This document shows positions 44,683 through 57,256 of a stretch of DNA of 64,000 bases, in pieces; the first letter of the stretch is position 1; the number at the start of each line of letters is the position of its first letter. The translations under genes and the position numbers were made by a program. This DNA comes from Adiantum capillus-veneris. Lineage: Eukaryota > Streptophyta > Polypodiopsida > Polypodiales > Pteridaceae. The notes beneath the pieces are model-generated. The model was not told the origin of the DNA. It was given only the letters and a program-made list of their open reading frames with translations, and did not search any database. The stretch is taken from positions 61,084,253 through 61,148,252 of the forward strand of contig CM043959.1 in assembly GCA_014529385.2 (NCBI GenBank). The letters are read 5' to 3'.

Positions 44683-45710
44683 CCAAATGTTATTAAAAAC
44701 ATTATACTCAAAAGAAGATTTTTTTCCTGTTTTTCATATGGCATCGTTCCTTCTATATGATAGTACTCTCCAAAATGTTTGGGTATTTCTTCGTTTAATA
44801 GAGTCCTAACTTTCCCAACATTATGAGGCCTAGGCAACCCAAAAGCTTTAATCTTGTAATACATTAAAACCTGAAACCAGGTTTTAGAGATGGCCATGTA
44901 ACCCCTTCTACTCACCCCCACTGTGTCACAAACTTCTTGCATTTGAGAAGGTTGGACCAGTAAACCCATATCTTTCAGTAAACTTTGAAATACCAATTTT
45001 TTCTGAGTTTGATTTTCAGGAAGTTTCAAAAGTTTAAGAATGTCACTTTTGTTCATTACCTCATTCAAAAGTCTTACCCTTTCTTGACCATTGGACATAT
45101 CAAATCTTAAAAGAGTAGCCACATGTTCTCTAGTAATCTTTAATCTTTTTTTTCTTTGTCGAGAACCTTCTGTTAAGTTTACTACATCTCTCATTCATTT
45201 TACTCGTGCTCTTAATCCTATTGGAGTTTCTTTTAAAGTCCGAAGTTGGTGATTTTCTTGTTTTAGAGATGCTATTTGGTTTTCAAGTTCTAAAATTCTT
45301 GTTGCATTTGAAGACAAAACTGTTTTGAGATATTGAATGTAATGTGTATGATCAATGTGTGAATGAGATAACCTAGAACTATATCCTAGGAAGCCATCAA
45401 CCCCATCACCAACAAATCTCATCAAATCATGAGGTGTGTGAAAAGATGGATACCTTCCAGTGCTAGGATCCGGTGGATACAAGCTCCCATCTGTCCATAT
45501 ATCAATGTGTTTCTTTCCCTCGTTGCGAAGTTGTTGTGCTTCATTTGCAGTTGTAACTGGTCTTTGATAGACACTCCGCGTAGTAGCATATTCTTGGCTT
45601 AGCTTAATGTTCAAGTGAAACTTGCGGTTATCACTAATGAAAGATGTATTATTCATTGTAAGCAATGAAGGAGCAGAAAGTATAATGGAAATAACGTAGC
45701 AGCAGAACAA
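44679..45710 (-). pseudogene. N-terminal part of the transposase-like gene, with coiled coil
   Basis: Two abutting frames: 45,710-45,195, ending in a coiled-coil segment (ILELENQIASLKQENHQLRT) and ARVK-stop; and 45,194-44,679, starting MRDVVNLTEGSRQRKKRLK with a helical Leu-rich region and VCDTVGVSRRGYMAISKTW, which looks like a helix-turn-helix. The stop and restart lie within 10 bp, so a frameshift in one gene or two adjacent ORFs are both possible. Both frames are otherwise open over more than 170 codons. It leads into the DDE-like core downstream. Confidence 0.45.
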
Positions 45711-46054
45711 GGTGCATCAGAGAAGAAGAGATAAAGCTTGCGAAAGGTGAGAGAAAAAAGAGAGATTCGAAAGTGGAAACAACTATTTTCCGCCAAGTGA
45801 AGTAAATGAAAACAAATTTCGAGGTGAGCCACAAAGGAATGTCAAGAAAATGATATCTTTTTGAATATTTAGAGATATGTACCTAGATACGCTTTAGATT
45901 GCGTAGATATGCTTTAAATGACCAAAACGGACAAATTTGGAGCCGTTTTGACCACAAACGGCTTTGCTAATTAGTAATTTAACAAATTCCTTACACAGCC
46001 CTTTTTGAGTCGTTTTTGGCCCTAATGGTCTCCATGGCATGGAGCTGGTGGATG
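45711..46054. other. Left flank of the pogo-like element
   Basis: Non-coding. The last 20 bp (CATGGAGCTGGTGGATGTA) recur at about 58,000-58,020, forming one side of the related empty site. Confidence 0.7.
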
Positions 46055-46056
46055 TA

Positions 46057-46074
46057 GGGTAGAGGTGCCAGTAA
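46057..46074 (+). repeat. Left TIR of the pogo-like element
   Basis: GGGTAGAGGTGCCAGTA, after TA. Confidence 0.88.
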
Positions 46075-47293
46075 AAGTACGGGGCCCAGAATAGAGACAC
46101 ACATTAGACACTACTACTACTATTTAAAGATACATTTTTGTCCCAAAAGAGAGACACTTTTTACACCGTGTCTATTTTTCCATACAAGGAGAACTATTAA
46201 TTTAACACTAAGCTTTTCCTTTTCTACAACTGGCGGGCTTGTCTTTCTTTTCTCATCGCATCCCTTTCTACAAATGGAGCAAGTGCCCTTCCCTTTTCAT
46301 CATGGACCTGCACAACAATTAACTAGTAGCTTGTCAGCAATTGGCTATCATACTTCCAGCATGCATTACAGAGCAGTTCTACAAATGATGACACACACAA
46401 CACACCGTCATGAAAAAACCTTGTACGCTTATCATATCAAACAAAAAACGACATGTTGAATTCAGTCCAACGATCGCCATTAGCACACTCATCCATTACA
46501 ACCAGGGGAAAATGCCTGCTCATTAAGCATTTAAGCAATAGCTTAGATGAACTCAAGCTGTGTATTTAGTCCAGCAAATTGTCCTGGCACAAGACCTCAC
46601 ACTGTTAGCAGCAATACACTCACCTCCAGCAACCAGCCCTCACATTTTACACCTCCTCCTCAGCAATACACTCATTGCCAACACCCACAAGATCTACACC
46701 TACTCCACAAACCAGCACTCACAAGTAGTACACCTGCTACACACACCAACACTCTCAAGGAGAAAACCTGCTACACATACCTGGAATGCTTCTGCAAGCT
46801 TTATTCCATGAAAACTTATGGCTTCAGTAGCACCCTGTGAGTGTAAGGGTTGTTTGCTAGAAAGACATCCACAACTTGAAAATTTACTCTGCACATCTCT
46901 ATTAATTCACAAGCATGGGGGACGTGTATGTTGTTGCGGACGCGTACATGTGATGCCAATTTTCCTCTGCAAAGTTCAACGCAAAAAAGCCCCATTCATA
47001 TCACCCAAGGCTTCCTCATCAACAACAACTTCCTGCTCATCAACCTTAATCGAGAAGCGAGATGCAAGTCCCAAGCGCACTTCTCCCCCCCCTCCTAAGA
47101 AAAAGTTTTCGGTGAGAGACTATTCACATCTTCTCAAAGAGTTTGAGGACTGATATTCTTTCTTGAGTTAACTCCAAAAGGTAAGCTAACAACCGTGTTT
47201 TTAATCATGATCATTTTCATTAGTTTTCAATGTAATGTATAAAGACAATTTGTTTGACTTTGATATAATAACTTTTGTTTTAAAACAAACTGA
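46075..47293. other. 5' region of the pogo-like element
   Basis: Mostly non-coding. A frame at 46,818-47,153 (CECKGCLLERHPQLENLLC; Pro/Lys-rich end PSPPPPKKKFSVRDYSHLLK-like) is followed by a donor-like GGTAAGC and could be an upstream exon, unproven. Confidence 0.45.
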
Positions 47294-48560
47294 ATGGTAA
47301 GAGGCACACGAACCAGCAGCCATGCCCAAACATCATCAGCAAGGAAAACCACAGTTACATCACCATCAGTACAACATGCTCGGAGCAGCAGGAGAAAGAG
47401 GAATTTTCACTCTAAAATCAATAAAACACCACCTCTAGCGCTTCAAACAAAGGCAACATTTCCCAAACCCTCACCTCCAACATCAACCACTCCAACAAAG
47501 TCAATAGATGACAACAACAATGAGCAAACAAAAGAGATAGAAGGTACACAACCAAAAAGGCGTACCACTCTTTCATGGACAGCTCAGGACATGGCCAAAG
47601 CTCTCCGTGCTCGTGACCAAGGTCTCTCACTGCACAAATGCTCCATGTTGTCTGGGATGAGTAAGTCTGCAATAATCAATTGGGAAGAAGGTCGAACCCA
47701 AAAGAAACGAAAAGGCCCTCCCACCATCCTCTCGAAGGAAGAAGAAGCTTTGCTACTAGAGTGGATATTCAAAAAGTCTCATTCAGGTTATGGGGTAGCT
47801 GTAGTAGATGTAAAGTTGAAAGTTGCAGAAATTTGTCAAACACGGGAAACACTCTTCACCAACGGCATTCCAGGAAGGAGTTGGCGGGATGGTTTTCAAA
47901 GGTGACATCCGAATCTTGTATTTCGAGTTTGTGAAGGTTTGGATCAATCAAGAGCTACAAGGTTTCGCCCAGATATAGTCAAAAGTCTCTATGAGAACTT
48001 AGAGAAGCTTTACTCAGCAAGTAGCTATCCACCTACCAACATATGGAATGCTGATGAGACAGGATTCCGAGGATCACGAGATAAGGGAATGAAGATTCTC
48101 GCAAGGAAAGGTACGAGGTCAGTGTATGGCCTACGTGTGACTCAAGGGAGTGGCTCACTGTCTTATGTTGCATCAATGCAGTCAGACAAGCCATTCCCTC
48201 TTTCTACATATTCAAGGGCAGTCGTATGATTGGCAACTACATCGAAGACTGTGAAGAAGGCGCAGCCATGGAAATGCAAAAGAAAGCATGGATGCCTGGA
48301 GAATTATTTCAAGCTTCGATTGAGCATTTCAAAAAATGCATAGGCCAAGACGTGGGATTGCAGAATCGACATTTGCTCATTTTAGATGGGCATGGTAGTC
48401 ACGTGTCACTGGCGGTTGTAAGAAAATCCTATCATGCCGGCGTCGACATTCTTACCTTACCAGCCCCCACTTCACACAAATTGCAACCATTGGATGTCTC
48501 TGTTTTTAAGTCTTTGAAGGTAAATTTCCGGAAACAAAGACAAGCTTGGCAGCATCAGAC
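47294..48560 (+). pseudogene. Pogo-like transposase, N-terminal and catalytic part
   Basis: 47,294-47,905: basic Ser/Thr-rich start, then LSWTAQDMAKALRARDQGLS and MLSGMSKSAIINWEEG (Psq-type helix-turn-helix, about 47,560-47,690), then KEEEALLLEWIFKKSHSGYG and a CENP-B-like HTH ending GRSWRDGFQR-stop-HPNLVFR. Catalytic part: IWNADETGF (D1 at 48,053), LLILDGHGSHVSLAVV (D2 at 48,385) and THKLQPLDVSVFKSLK-like (D3 at 48,493), D2 and D3 being 35 residues apart. One stop at about 47,903 and a frameshift near 48,210 are seen. The match to the family ends near 48,545 (FRKQRQAWQ). All three catalytic Asp codons remain. Confidence 0.9.
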
Positions 48561-50943
48561 AGTGATAGCCGTTTTTTCGGCTCTTTGTAATTGCCACAGT
48601 GAGTTACCTCACCCTACCAAAATCACCCAAACACTGTGGCTATCCCTACCATTTCACTGTACATAGGCGTGCGTAAGTCACGGGACTTTTCCCATATCTT
48701 CTTAAAAACCCTCAGCTAGCTAGTCACTGGGCTAGGTGAGCCAAAAAATAATAATAATAATAATAATAAATAAAAAAATAAAAGTATATTATGGCCTCTT
48801 TGTGTGTAAATATTTCATTGTATATATGGCCTAAATATAGGGATTTTTTATAATTATTTTGGTATTTTATTTAAATATTTCTACTTAGGTGTGTGTTTTA
48901 TTAAACCTATGTACACCTTCTTTCATCCTCTTACACCATAATTTTATTTTTTTTGCCAATATGTACATACTCTAACCTCATATTTTTCCTTTATACAAAT
49001 CACTCGCACATTTTCACCCTCACCCTCGTGAAAACAAAAAATTGATTTCTACTCATTGGTTACTTTTATTATATTATTTACTTGCATACATTTTCCTCTT
49101 TCACCCAAAATAATTCAAGGAGGGACCATATCATATGATTCCAATATCTTTCCATATCCATAACTCCTCCATATTTTTATTATTATTTTTACTCATTATT
49201 CTAACACCATGTGCTCATTGAGCTAAAGTCCATGAATAGTCCATACACTAGTCCCACCATGTATATATTTCTTATTTCACCAATAATCCTCCTCCATGCA
49301 TGGGTCAAGGGCAACTTGAATGCTTTGTATTATAATATGACAAAGGAGGGGCTCACTCTTGGATGCATTGTACAAATTCAACAAAGGAGGGGACCACTAA
49401 AAGACTTTTGCAGGCATAAAAAACAGGCTTTTTGGTGAGAATTTTGGCACCTATCTCCACTCCGAATTTGGAGCGGTGGTCAAAAGAGAAAATGTAGCCC
49501 ACGCTCTGAATAATCACCCCAAATTTTTTCATGATTTTTGGAGCTACCAACTGTGAGCTATGATTTTTTTAGTGGACCCCAGTTTTCCCATGCTATGCAG
49601 CCACACTCTCTCTTCCACTTTATCATTTTCCTCTTTCACACACACTTCTCCACTCATCATCCCCATCTCTCTCACCACTCCTCTCTGCACACTACTCACC
49701 TTCTCCTCAACCTTGAAGAATAAGAGAAACCATGGTGAACTCATACCTCCCACACACAATTCCATTCCAAAATTGACCACCTAGTCTCATTTTTCCTCCT
49801 CCAAATTACCCATATCTATCAAAAAACCACAAAATTCAGCCTCTTCTCTTAAAAGACAGCATCATGGTGGTTGATTACTCAGCTTCAATTACCTTGTCTC
49901 TCAAGGAAGGTCAAGAGTGGAGAAAAAATGTACCGTCAAAGCTAGTGGATCGACAACACGCGTCAAAATTGGCCCTACTCAAGACACTTGGAGCATCAAC
50001 CTTGTAAGAAATCCACCTTTTCTTACCTCTTAAGAGTTTTTCTTCCTTATTTGTATCCTACATGGATACTCCCATTGTAAATATTCAATTCCATTTGTAA
50101 ATTAATACTAACTCTACTAACACTAACCCACTATGAAAAGTCATATCACCTCCATTTCTCTCCTCTCTCTTTCCCCACCAACTTCTTGATAATTCCAAGC
50201 AAAAGAAATTAGATAAATTGCTGAAAATCTAACCCAACCATGGTTAGAGGAGTAACCCTAGCCTTCAAAATTTCTATAAAAGGAGGGTGTAGCTAGCATA
50301 AAAGGGGGGAGCCATAAGCAAGAGCACTATGCTATAGCTTGAGAAGCCAAGCTCAACCTCTCTAGAAGGAGCTCTTGAGTGGAAGCTCATTGTCTTATGC
50401 ATGTGCATGTGTTGTAATAGGGGATTAGCAAGGGAAATCTATGCCATTGTAAGAGAGAGAGTGATCATTCAATTGAGAGTAGGAAATCTATCATTTCTCC
50501 TACTACTGTAAGCCCAACATTCGCTGAATCAAGGAGGGTGGATTTGGACTAAGCTTGGATACTTTGTCTCCCTTCCAACGTGAAGTAATGGACAACAATG
50601 ATGTGTAAGTGTCTTGGTGTTTTTTTTTGTTAAGTTCTTGATAGCTTGTCTCTGGTGTTGTCATCAATCTAGCCATAAATCCCACATACTGTAAGAGGGC
50701 GACAGGGTGGAGAGGACTCCCCTGGCCTTAAGATAGTGATTGGGGTGGCTTTTCTTGTGATGTGTTGTGGTGAAATTTACGCAAGCTATGTTGAACAAGT
50801 ACTAATCTCACTTTGATTTGTCATGACAGATTTGTAAGAAGGTATTAATGCAACAAGCACCCCCTCCCCCTTTCTCTCTCTTTCTTAAATATATAGTTGT
50901 GTTTGCTTGATCATTGCCGATACGTTTCAAAGCAGCCCGAGCA

Positions 50944-51033
<90 letters not shown>

Positions 51034-51267
51034 TTTTAGTGTGTGAGAGTATTCCATTGGTGTTAGGGTTAGTGTAAATTCCTTGCTTGTTTGTGGGTTG
51101 CTCTAACGATTCTCCTCTTTTGCGTCCTAGTTCGCTCTTAAACTAGGTGGTGCCCCTTGTGTAGTTGGGATTTGGCGGTGGGTTTGTTGTTTTGGTTTGT
51201 GTTGTGTTGTGCCCCAGCCCCATTGAGCAGCACGGGAGCCTTGAAGGGTGTCTAGAGGCCACTCTTC
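48561..51267. other. Foreign DNA splitting the pogo transposase
   Basis: The protein similarity stops near 48,545 and resumes near 51,290. The 2.7 kb between is AT-rich with (AAT)n at 48,749-48,770 and a long (CT)n at 50,947-51,030. No coding domain is seen. It may be a decayed LTR or a large intron; no matching termini or target duplication could be fixed by eye. Confidence 0.6.
50947..51030. repeat. (CT)42 microsatellite
   Basis: About 84 bp of uninterrupted CT, one of the longest perfect dinucleotide tracts in the window. Confidence 0.95.
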
Positions 51268-52413
51268 TTGTTGCCTGCCCCGGACCGCTTCAACAGCTTC
51301 ATCTCAAGCAAGCAAGAGAGAGCTCGCTGCCAAATACAACTATCTTTAAATGAGCACAACATCAAGGCAGGCTTCAAGAAAACAGGAATCTGGCCTCTAG
51401 ACAACACAGCCTGCAAATTTGATGGCATGCCATGCATGTACATTAGTACAGAGAGAGAAATGGCAAACGATGAGGAAGGAATCGAGGAGGACAATTTGTC
51501 TCAGGTTCCAAATACGCCAGTAAGGGAAGACATCAAAGAAGAAGCAGTCCATGCTTTGAACATCATGGCGAACCAAGAACAGCTTGGCAGTGCTCAAGAT
51601 GGAGGTGGTCAACATGATTACATTCAAGAAGGGTACATAGTCGACACTAGCCACATTACAACCCCGGAGGATCATTCACATGAGACTTCTCAAACAATTA
51701 GCTTCATGGATTTGCTGCGAGAATAAGATTACAGTTCAGAGCTTCACATGCAAGATGCAGCTGCAACAAATGGTAACATACCCACTGCACTACACTATCC
51801 AAACCATGTACAAGAAATGACAAGCAATGCGAAAGAGGGAAACCAGTTTCCAACCCATCAAATTAGGAGATACAGCAACGAGAATGGGCATAACAAAGGT
51901 AGCCAAAAGGATTCCATAGAGAAAGGACGTATCATTAACCTCTTGCAAGTCCCAATGAGAGAAGCTTCAGTTCAAAGAGAACCTCGAGAGGCTTTTGTTG
52001 ACTACACCAATAGTCTCATACTCACTTCATCGCAGTACATCGACACTATGAAGGCCAAGAATGCACGAAAAGACGAGATAGCAAAAGCAAAGGAGCAGAA
52101 AAAGGTAGAGAAAGAGAAAAAGCGAAGGCAAACTCTTGCAGATAAGGCAACACGGAAACAACAGAAAGAGGATGCAGCTCAGGCTAAAGAGTCCAAAAAG
52201 GCATGGGATGCACAACAAATGTTTTTTGAAAAAAGATTGCGAGCTGTACTTTGGGAGCAAGGGACCACACAAGGTTTACTCCTTCGACCGCTACACATAG
52301 ACCAACCCTACCATGCTCTCAGAAGGAGACTACGAATGGAAAAACTCAGCGCGACAACAAGCACAAAGCTAGTTCAACTAGAAACTTCGCCAAACACTAC
52401 AAGGCAGATCTAA
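51268..52413 (+). pseudogene. Pogo-like transposase, C-terminal part
   Basis: The family hallmark LNEHNIKAGFKKTGIWPLD appears at about 51,345-51,405, which in pogo/Tigger proteins follows the third catalytic Asp by about 50-60 residues. An acidic linker follows, then after a single in-frame TAA (51,724) a segment with a strongly basic coiled coil (51,748-52,413; KKVEKEKKRRQTLADKATRK). The C-terminus ends at 52,413. Joined to the first half it would give a protein of the usual family layout. Confidence 0.85.
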
Positions 52414-52801
52414 ATAGTTTTTTTGGCGGTCTTACCTTAAGTACTTAAAGTACAACTTACTCTAGCAGGCAATACTACTGCCATTTTGTAACTCCTGAAG
52501 TTTTGAAGCTGGAACTTACTCTAGTAAGTTTGTCGTTTTCTATCTATTGAAGTTTTGAAGCTACATGCTACTCTAGCCTTGCCCTTTTGTACCTTCGCAT
52601 ACAAGATTTGCAATGTCATCTCCCAATCTAGACTCTTTTAAGTGTTGTTCAGAGACAAGAATACAATGTCAACAATGTCATAGTTTTTTTAAATCAGTCA
52701 AACAGTTATCTTAAAGTTAATGAAAATAATATCATGCTTTCCATGGGAGTACAAATGCTGAGTGAGTGAGGAATTCTCACTCACTTCGTCGGTGTCATGA
52801 C

Positions 52802-52943
52802 TGTTGAGAGAGAAGGAGAGAACACAGAAGTAGAACCCCAAAGTGTGTAGAATACACACATGAGATGATGTATATATAGAGGGGACCTGGGTGCCATATA
52901 TAGAGAAGCCATATATTGAGTAGCTTCACATATAAGCTCAACA
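52802..52943 (-). repeat. 3' LTR, short-LTR element copy B
   Basis: 142 bp, TG...CA ends in minus-strand sense. Confidence 0.95.
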
Positions 52944-53599
52944 CCCTCGTTCAAATAAGGGTCCCTAACTGTGGATGAAAAAACCCTTGGAGGATCAAGG
53001 GAAAAACTCACAGCTCTATATACACCCACCATTATATTATAAAAATCATTCAATATACAAATGTTTACGAGGAGCTACATCACTCCTTTTACAATGAATG
53101 TTTTATGAGGAGTTACATTACTCCTATCAAATACAATAATGAATACAAAGGTTCAATAAAGAGGTGTAAAAGCTATCGATTAGCTTGTAATTAAAAGTGT
53201 CTCCGTGAATCTACTGTGTAGCTTGTCATCAATATCGCATCACCAAACATGTCTTCATGTTGTCATCAATATGGTATCACCAAACATATCTTCATAAATC
53301 TTTTATTGTCACCAAGTTTGTCTTCATAAAATCAATTCTTTGATCAATCCTACATAGATCATAGACTCCAAAAAAAAACATGTCATGAAAATTATTAGAA
53401 TCGTTAATGAAATAATTACGTTCACAATGCCATAAGAGATGGTTCGCGACGCCACTCTTTTGACGACATATATACGCACGACAACATATGGTACATAAAG
53501 TATAAACGTAAAAGTACAAAATGTGTGATTACGTGATACAAATGATATGTGTATATACTACATAAAACAACATTTATCAATGTAGTGATCAATGAATAC

Positions 53600-54060
53600 C
53601 ATCAAAGTATTAACAAAATATCATCATTATGTCAATAAAAATGAATAAATGATCATGGTATCAACGAAAAGCATCATGATATCACCGAGAATAATCATTG
53701 TATCAACGAAACAACATCATGGCATCACCGAAAATAACCATGGTATCAACGAAATATCATCATGGCATCACCGAGAATAACCATGGTATCAACGAAACAA
53801 CATCATGGTATCACCGAGAATAACCATGGTATCAACAAAACATCATCATGGTATCAATAAAAATCACCATGGAATCAACGAAATATTATCATGGAATCAC
53901 CGAGAATAACCATGGTATCAACGAAATATCATCATGGCACCACCGAGAATAACCATGGTATCAATGACATATCATCATGGTATCAACGAAAATCACCATG
54001 ACCAAAGTATTAACAAAACATTATCATGGTACCATCAAAATCACTATGGTATCAATGAGA
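53600..54060 (-). repeat. 43-bp minisatellite inside copy B
   Basis: Reverse complement of the copy A array (ATCATCATGGTATCAACG-type units). Confidence 0.9.
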
Positions 54061-54199
54061 AATTATCAATAAAACGACGTAAACTATATCTCTAAAAGAA
54101 TAATTATACGAGAATCAATGAACGAGTATATCATATAACAAAAGATCATGTACCAACAGTAGCTCGATAGAATTTGGACGATCATCAACGGCTCGACTG

Positions 54200-55480
54200 A
54201 ATCGGAACGATGTGTAACTGGCTTATATTCGCAGTCTGAGACGATAACCCAAAATTGGTGCAGAATTTAGAGAAACTTTCTTCTGCAAAGTTATAGACCA
54301 CATCGATTCCAATCCCCATCGCGGGTAGTTTCTTCTGCAAAGTTGTAGAACACATCGATTCCGGTCTCTCACGCGGGTAGTTTCTCCAAAATCGTTTTCA
54401 ATAAGCAGAAAAATAAAAAACAAAAAACGGAAATTGCTTTTTAGGTATGTACGCAGTCCGCGAACGATAACTCAAAATCCGTGCAGAATTTGAAAACACT
54501 TTCTTCTGCAAAGTTGTAGACCACATCGATTCCGGTCTTTTTCGTGGGTAGTTTGCAGTCCGCGAACGATAACTCAAAATCGGTGCAGAATTTGAAAACA
54601 CTTTCTTCTGCAAAGTTGTAGACCACATCGATTCCGGTCTGCCGCATGGGTAGTTTTTGCAAAATCGTTTTCAATTAGCAGAAAAATCAAAAACAAAAAG
54701 CGGAAGTTGCTTTTCAGGTATGTACGCAGTCCGCGAACGACAACTCAAATTCGGTGCAGAATTTGAAAAAACTTTCTTCTGCAAAGTTGTAGACCACATC
54801 AATTCCGGTCTCTTAGGCGGGTAGTTTCTGCAAAATCGTTTCCAATTAGCAGAAAAATCAAAAACAAAACGCGGGAGCTGTTTTTCAGGTATGTACGCAG
54901 TCCGCGAACGATAACTCAGGTATGTACGCAGTCCGCGAACGATAACTCAAAATTGGTGCAGAATTTGAAGAAACTTTCTTCTGCAAAGTTGTAGACCACA
55001 TCAATTCCGGTCTCTTAGGCGGGTAGTTTCTGCAAAATCGTTTCCAATTAGCAGAAAAATCAAAAACAAAACGCGGGAGCTGTTTTTCAGGTATGTACGC
55101 AGTCCGCGAACGATAACTCAGGTATGTACGCAGTCCGCGAACGATAACTCAAAATTGGTGCAGAATTTGAAGAAACTTTCTTCTGCAAAGTTGTAGACCA
55201 CATCAATTCCGGTCTCCTAGGCGGGTAGTTTCTGCAAAATCGTTTCCAATTAGCAGAAAAATCAAAAACAAAACGCGGGAGCTGTTTTTCAGGTATGTAC
55301 GCAGTCCGCGAACGATAACTCAGGTATGTACGCAGTCCGCGAACGATAACTCAAAATTGGTGCAGAATTTGAAGAAACTTTCTTCTGCAAAGTTGTAGAC
55401 CACATCGATTCCAATCCCTCACGCGAGTAGTTTCTACAAAATCGATTTTGATCAGAAGAAAAATCGAAAACAAAAACGTA
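54200..55480 (-). repeat. 171-bp array with 202-bp higher-order unit, copy B
   Basis: Single 171-type units at 54.2-54.9 kb. At 54,880-55,350 three units of 202 bp occur: ACTCAAAATTGG starts at about 54,945, 55,147 and 55,349. Each contains a doubled 31-bp word (GTATGTACGCAGTCCGCGAA plus CGATAACTCAG), so the 202-mer is a 171-mer plus a 31-bp internal duplication that then amplified. Confidence 0.92.
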
Positions 55481-55494
55481 CTGCTCTGATACCA
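55481..55494 (-). other. Primer-binding site, copy B
   Basis: TGGTATCAGAGCAG on the minus strand, directly inside the 5' LTR. Confidence 0.92.
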
Positions 55495-55636
55495 TGTTGA
55501 GAGAGAAGGAGAGAACACAGAAGTAGAACCCCAAAGTGTGTAGAATACACACATGAGATGATGTATATATAGAGGGGACCTGGGTGCCATATATAGAGAA
55601 GCCATATATTGAGTAGCTTCACATATAAGCTCAACA
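55495..55636 (-). repeat. 5' LTR, short-LTR element copy B
   Basis: 142 bp, identical to the 3' LTR at 52,802. Confidence 0.95.
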
Positions 55637-55641
55637 ATGAC

Positions 55642-57240
55642 CACAGGTGTTACATGGTTAATGAGAATTGCGATAGCTTCTAGAGCACCCTAAACCTGCA
55701 AACAAACGAGGCATGGGGCAGAAAAAACAAATATCAGAATTACTGCATGGTCAAGTACCTAACAAGTGCAGAAATTGTTGAAGTTGCTGCTACATACCAG
55801 TTGATAATCTTGTATACATGGAACAACTAGGATGTGGAGGAAGGGGTTGGAGCATTTGCAGCAGCTCTTGCTTCCTTATGTGGCTGCCCCGAGCTTGCTT
55901 TTGTGGCTGTATCGAGCAGGTCAGTTCAAGGCTTCATCATCAGCAGGAGCTGGTCGTGGATTTGACAAGGACACGAGCAGAAGTGAAGGGGATTCACACC
56001 AAAATGGCCCACAAAGCACCCACAAACCCTCACAGTTATGCCGCTAAGGAGCTCCTCCTTCCCTGTCCTGGACTTCTTGCTTGCAGCCCCCCTCTTTCAG
56101 TGATGCTTCAAATATGTAATCCCTCTCAATGCGGTGCAATCGAGGATGAAAAGCTCATCTTCATCAAAGAGAACTCTGTGGGGTACGGTGCCGATCCTAG
56201 CTATTTTGCTTGTAGCGTCTGCTACCACAGGAGACTCGTTGAGCTTTGGGAAGGTTGATGCAAATGGACATACAACACTGAACCTCAAATCGGCTGGCCT
56301 TGTTGAATGCCTGGGGGCATTGGGTGTTGGCGGACGTATGAATGTTCCTGCCAAGCTTATGCATTGCAAACAATAGCTTAATTGACAAAGCTGACATTTC
56401 ATTTCACCAAATAGGAAAAATAGGAGCATGGCCCTCGCAGAATAAATAGCTGCATGTTAAAAGCAACCTCAATGAAGCATACAGGAGCTTTGAATGCTAA
56501 ACAAGAAAGTCACACACACAACCAGCAGGTGCAACAACCTTGCACTACTCACCCCTGGGATGCCATCAGCTCATCGGTGGCCAAATAAATTTGAATGCTC
56601 TAGAAGACCACCAGAATAGTGGGAATCCGGCAGTGCATCATCAAACTCAGCTGAAACTGTACGAGTCTCAACAGCATCTTCTAAGCATGCAGAAAATGGA
56701 GCCTCCTTCCTTTGACTGACGTGCAACATAGCAAGGCAGCAGGCTTCAAGACGAGCATTGAGAAGGGGGCAAGATGGAAGTTAGGCTAGAAGATGTCGTC
56801 GCACGCAGAAGCTCTGCCCAGCCCCACAGTGACGTCGAGCAGATTGTGACGAGCAATGCCCAGCCGAGCAAGGACGACTGACGAGCACCAACGTACCACA
56901 ACTGAAGCACAAGAGTTAAATCTTGGGTGAATTAAAAGCGGCTTATGGAAAAACTGACGCTCAGTTTTGAGTCCCAAGGTGGTTTCCTCCGATAACTTCC
57001 ATTTCACTCTCTTGTGCTCAGCAGACACGTACCAAGGGACAGTACCATTCTCTCACCCACTCCAACTTTTATTACACTAGTTTTAAAAAAATGAGAATTG
57101 CAAGGTCCAGCTGGCACTGTTTTGGCACAAATTTACTTCCATATGTAGAGGGCCAAGTGGCCTACTAGCCCATGTATCCAAATGTAGTTTCTAATGATTT
57201 TTGGACTAGTTACATGAGCCCTCATCTTGGGCGTCTCTAA
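55642..57240. other. 3' region of the pogo-like element
   Basis: A 146-codon frame at 55,818-56,258 and overlapping minus-strand frames show no motif. This may be 3' UTR of the transposase gene or captured sequence. Confidence 0.45.
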
Positions 57241-57256
57241 ACTGGCACCTCTACCC
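57239..57256 (+). repeat. Right TIR of the pogo-like element
   Basis: ACTGGCACCTCTACCC, the complement of the left TIR, followed by TA. Confidence 0.88.

Larger units (their letters stand above)
52797..55641 (-). mobile_element. Short-LTR non-autonomous retrotransposon, copy B
   Basis: 2,835 bp (52,802-55,636) on the minus strand, between 142-bp LTRs that I see as identical to each other and to those of copy A. Target duplication ATGAC at 52,797-52,801 and 55,637-55,641. Primer-binding site at 55,481-55,494. Contains the same 171-bp array and 43-bp minisatellite as copy A, but with a 202-bp derived unit and different copy number. No retroviral enzymes. Confidence 0.94.
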
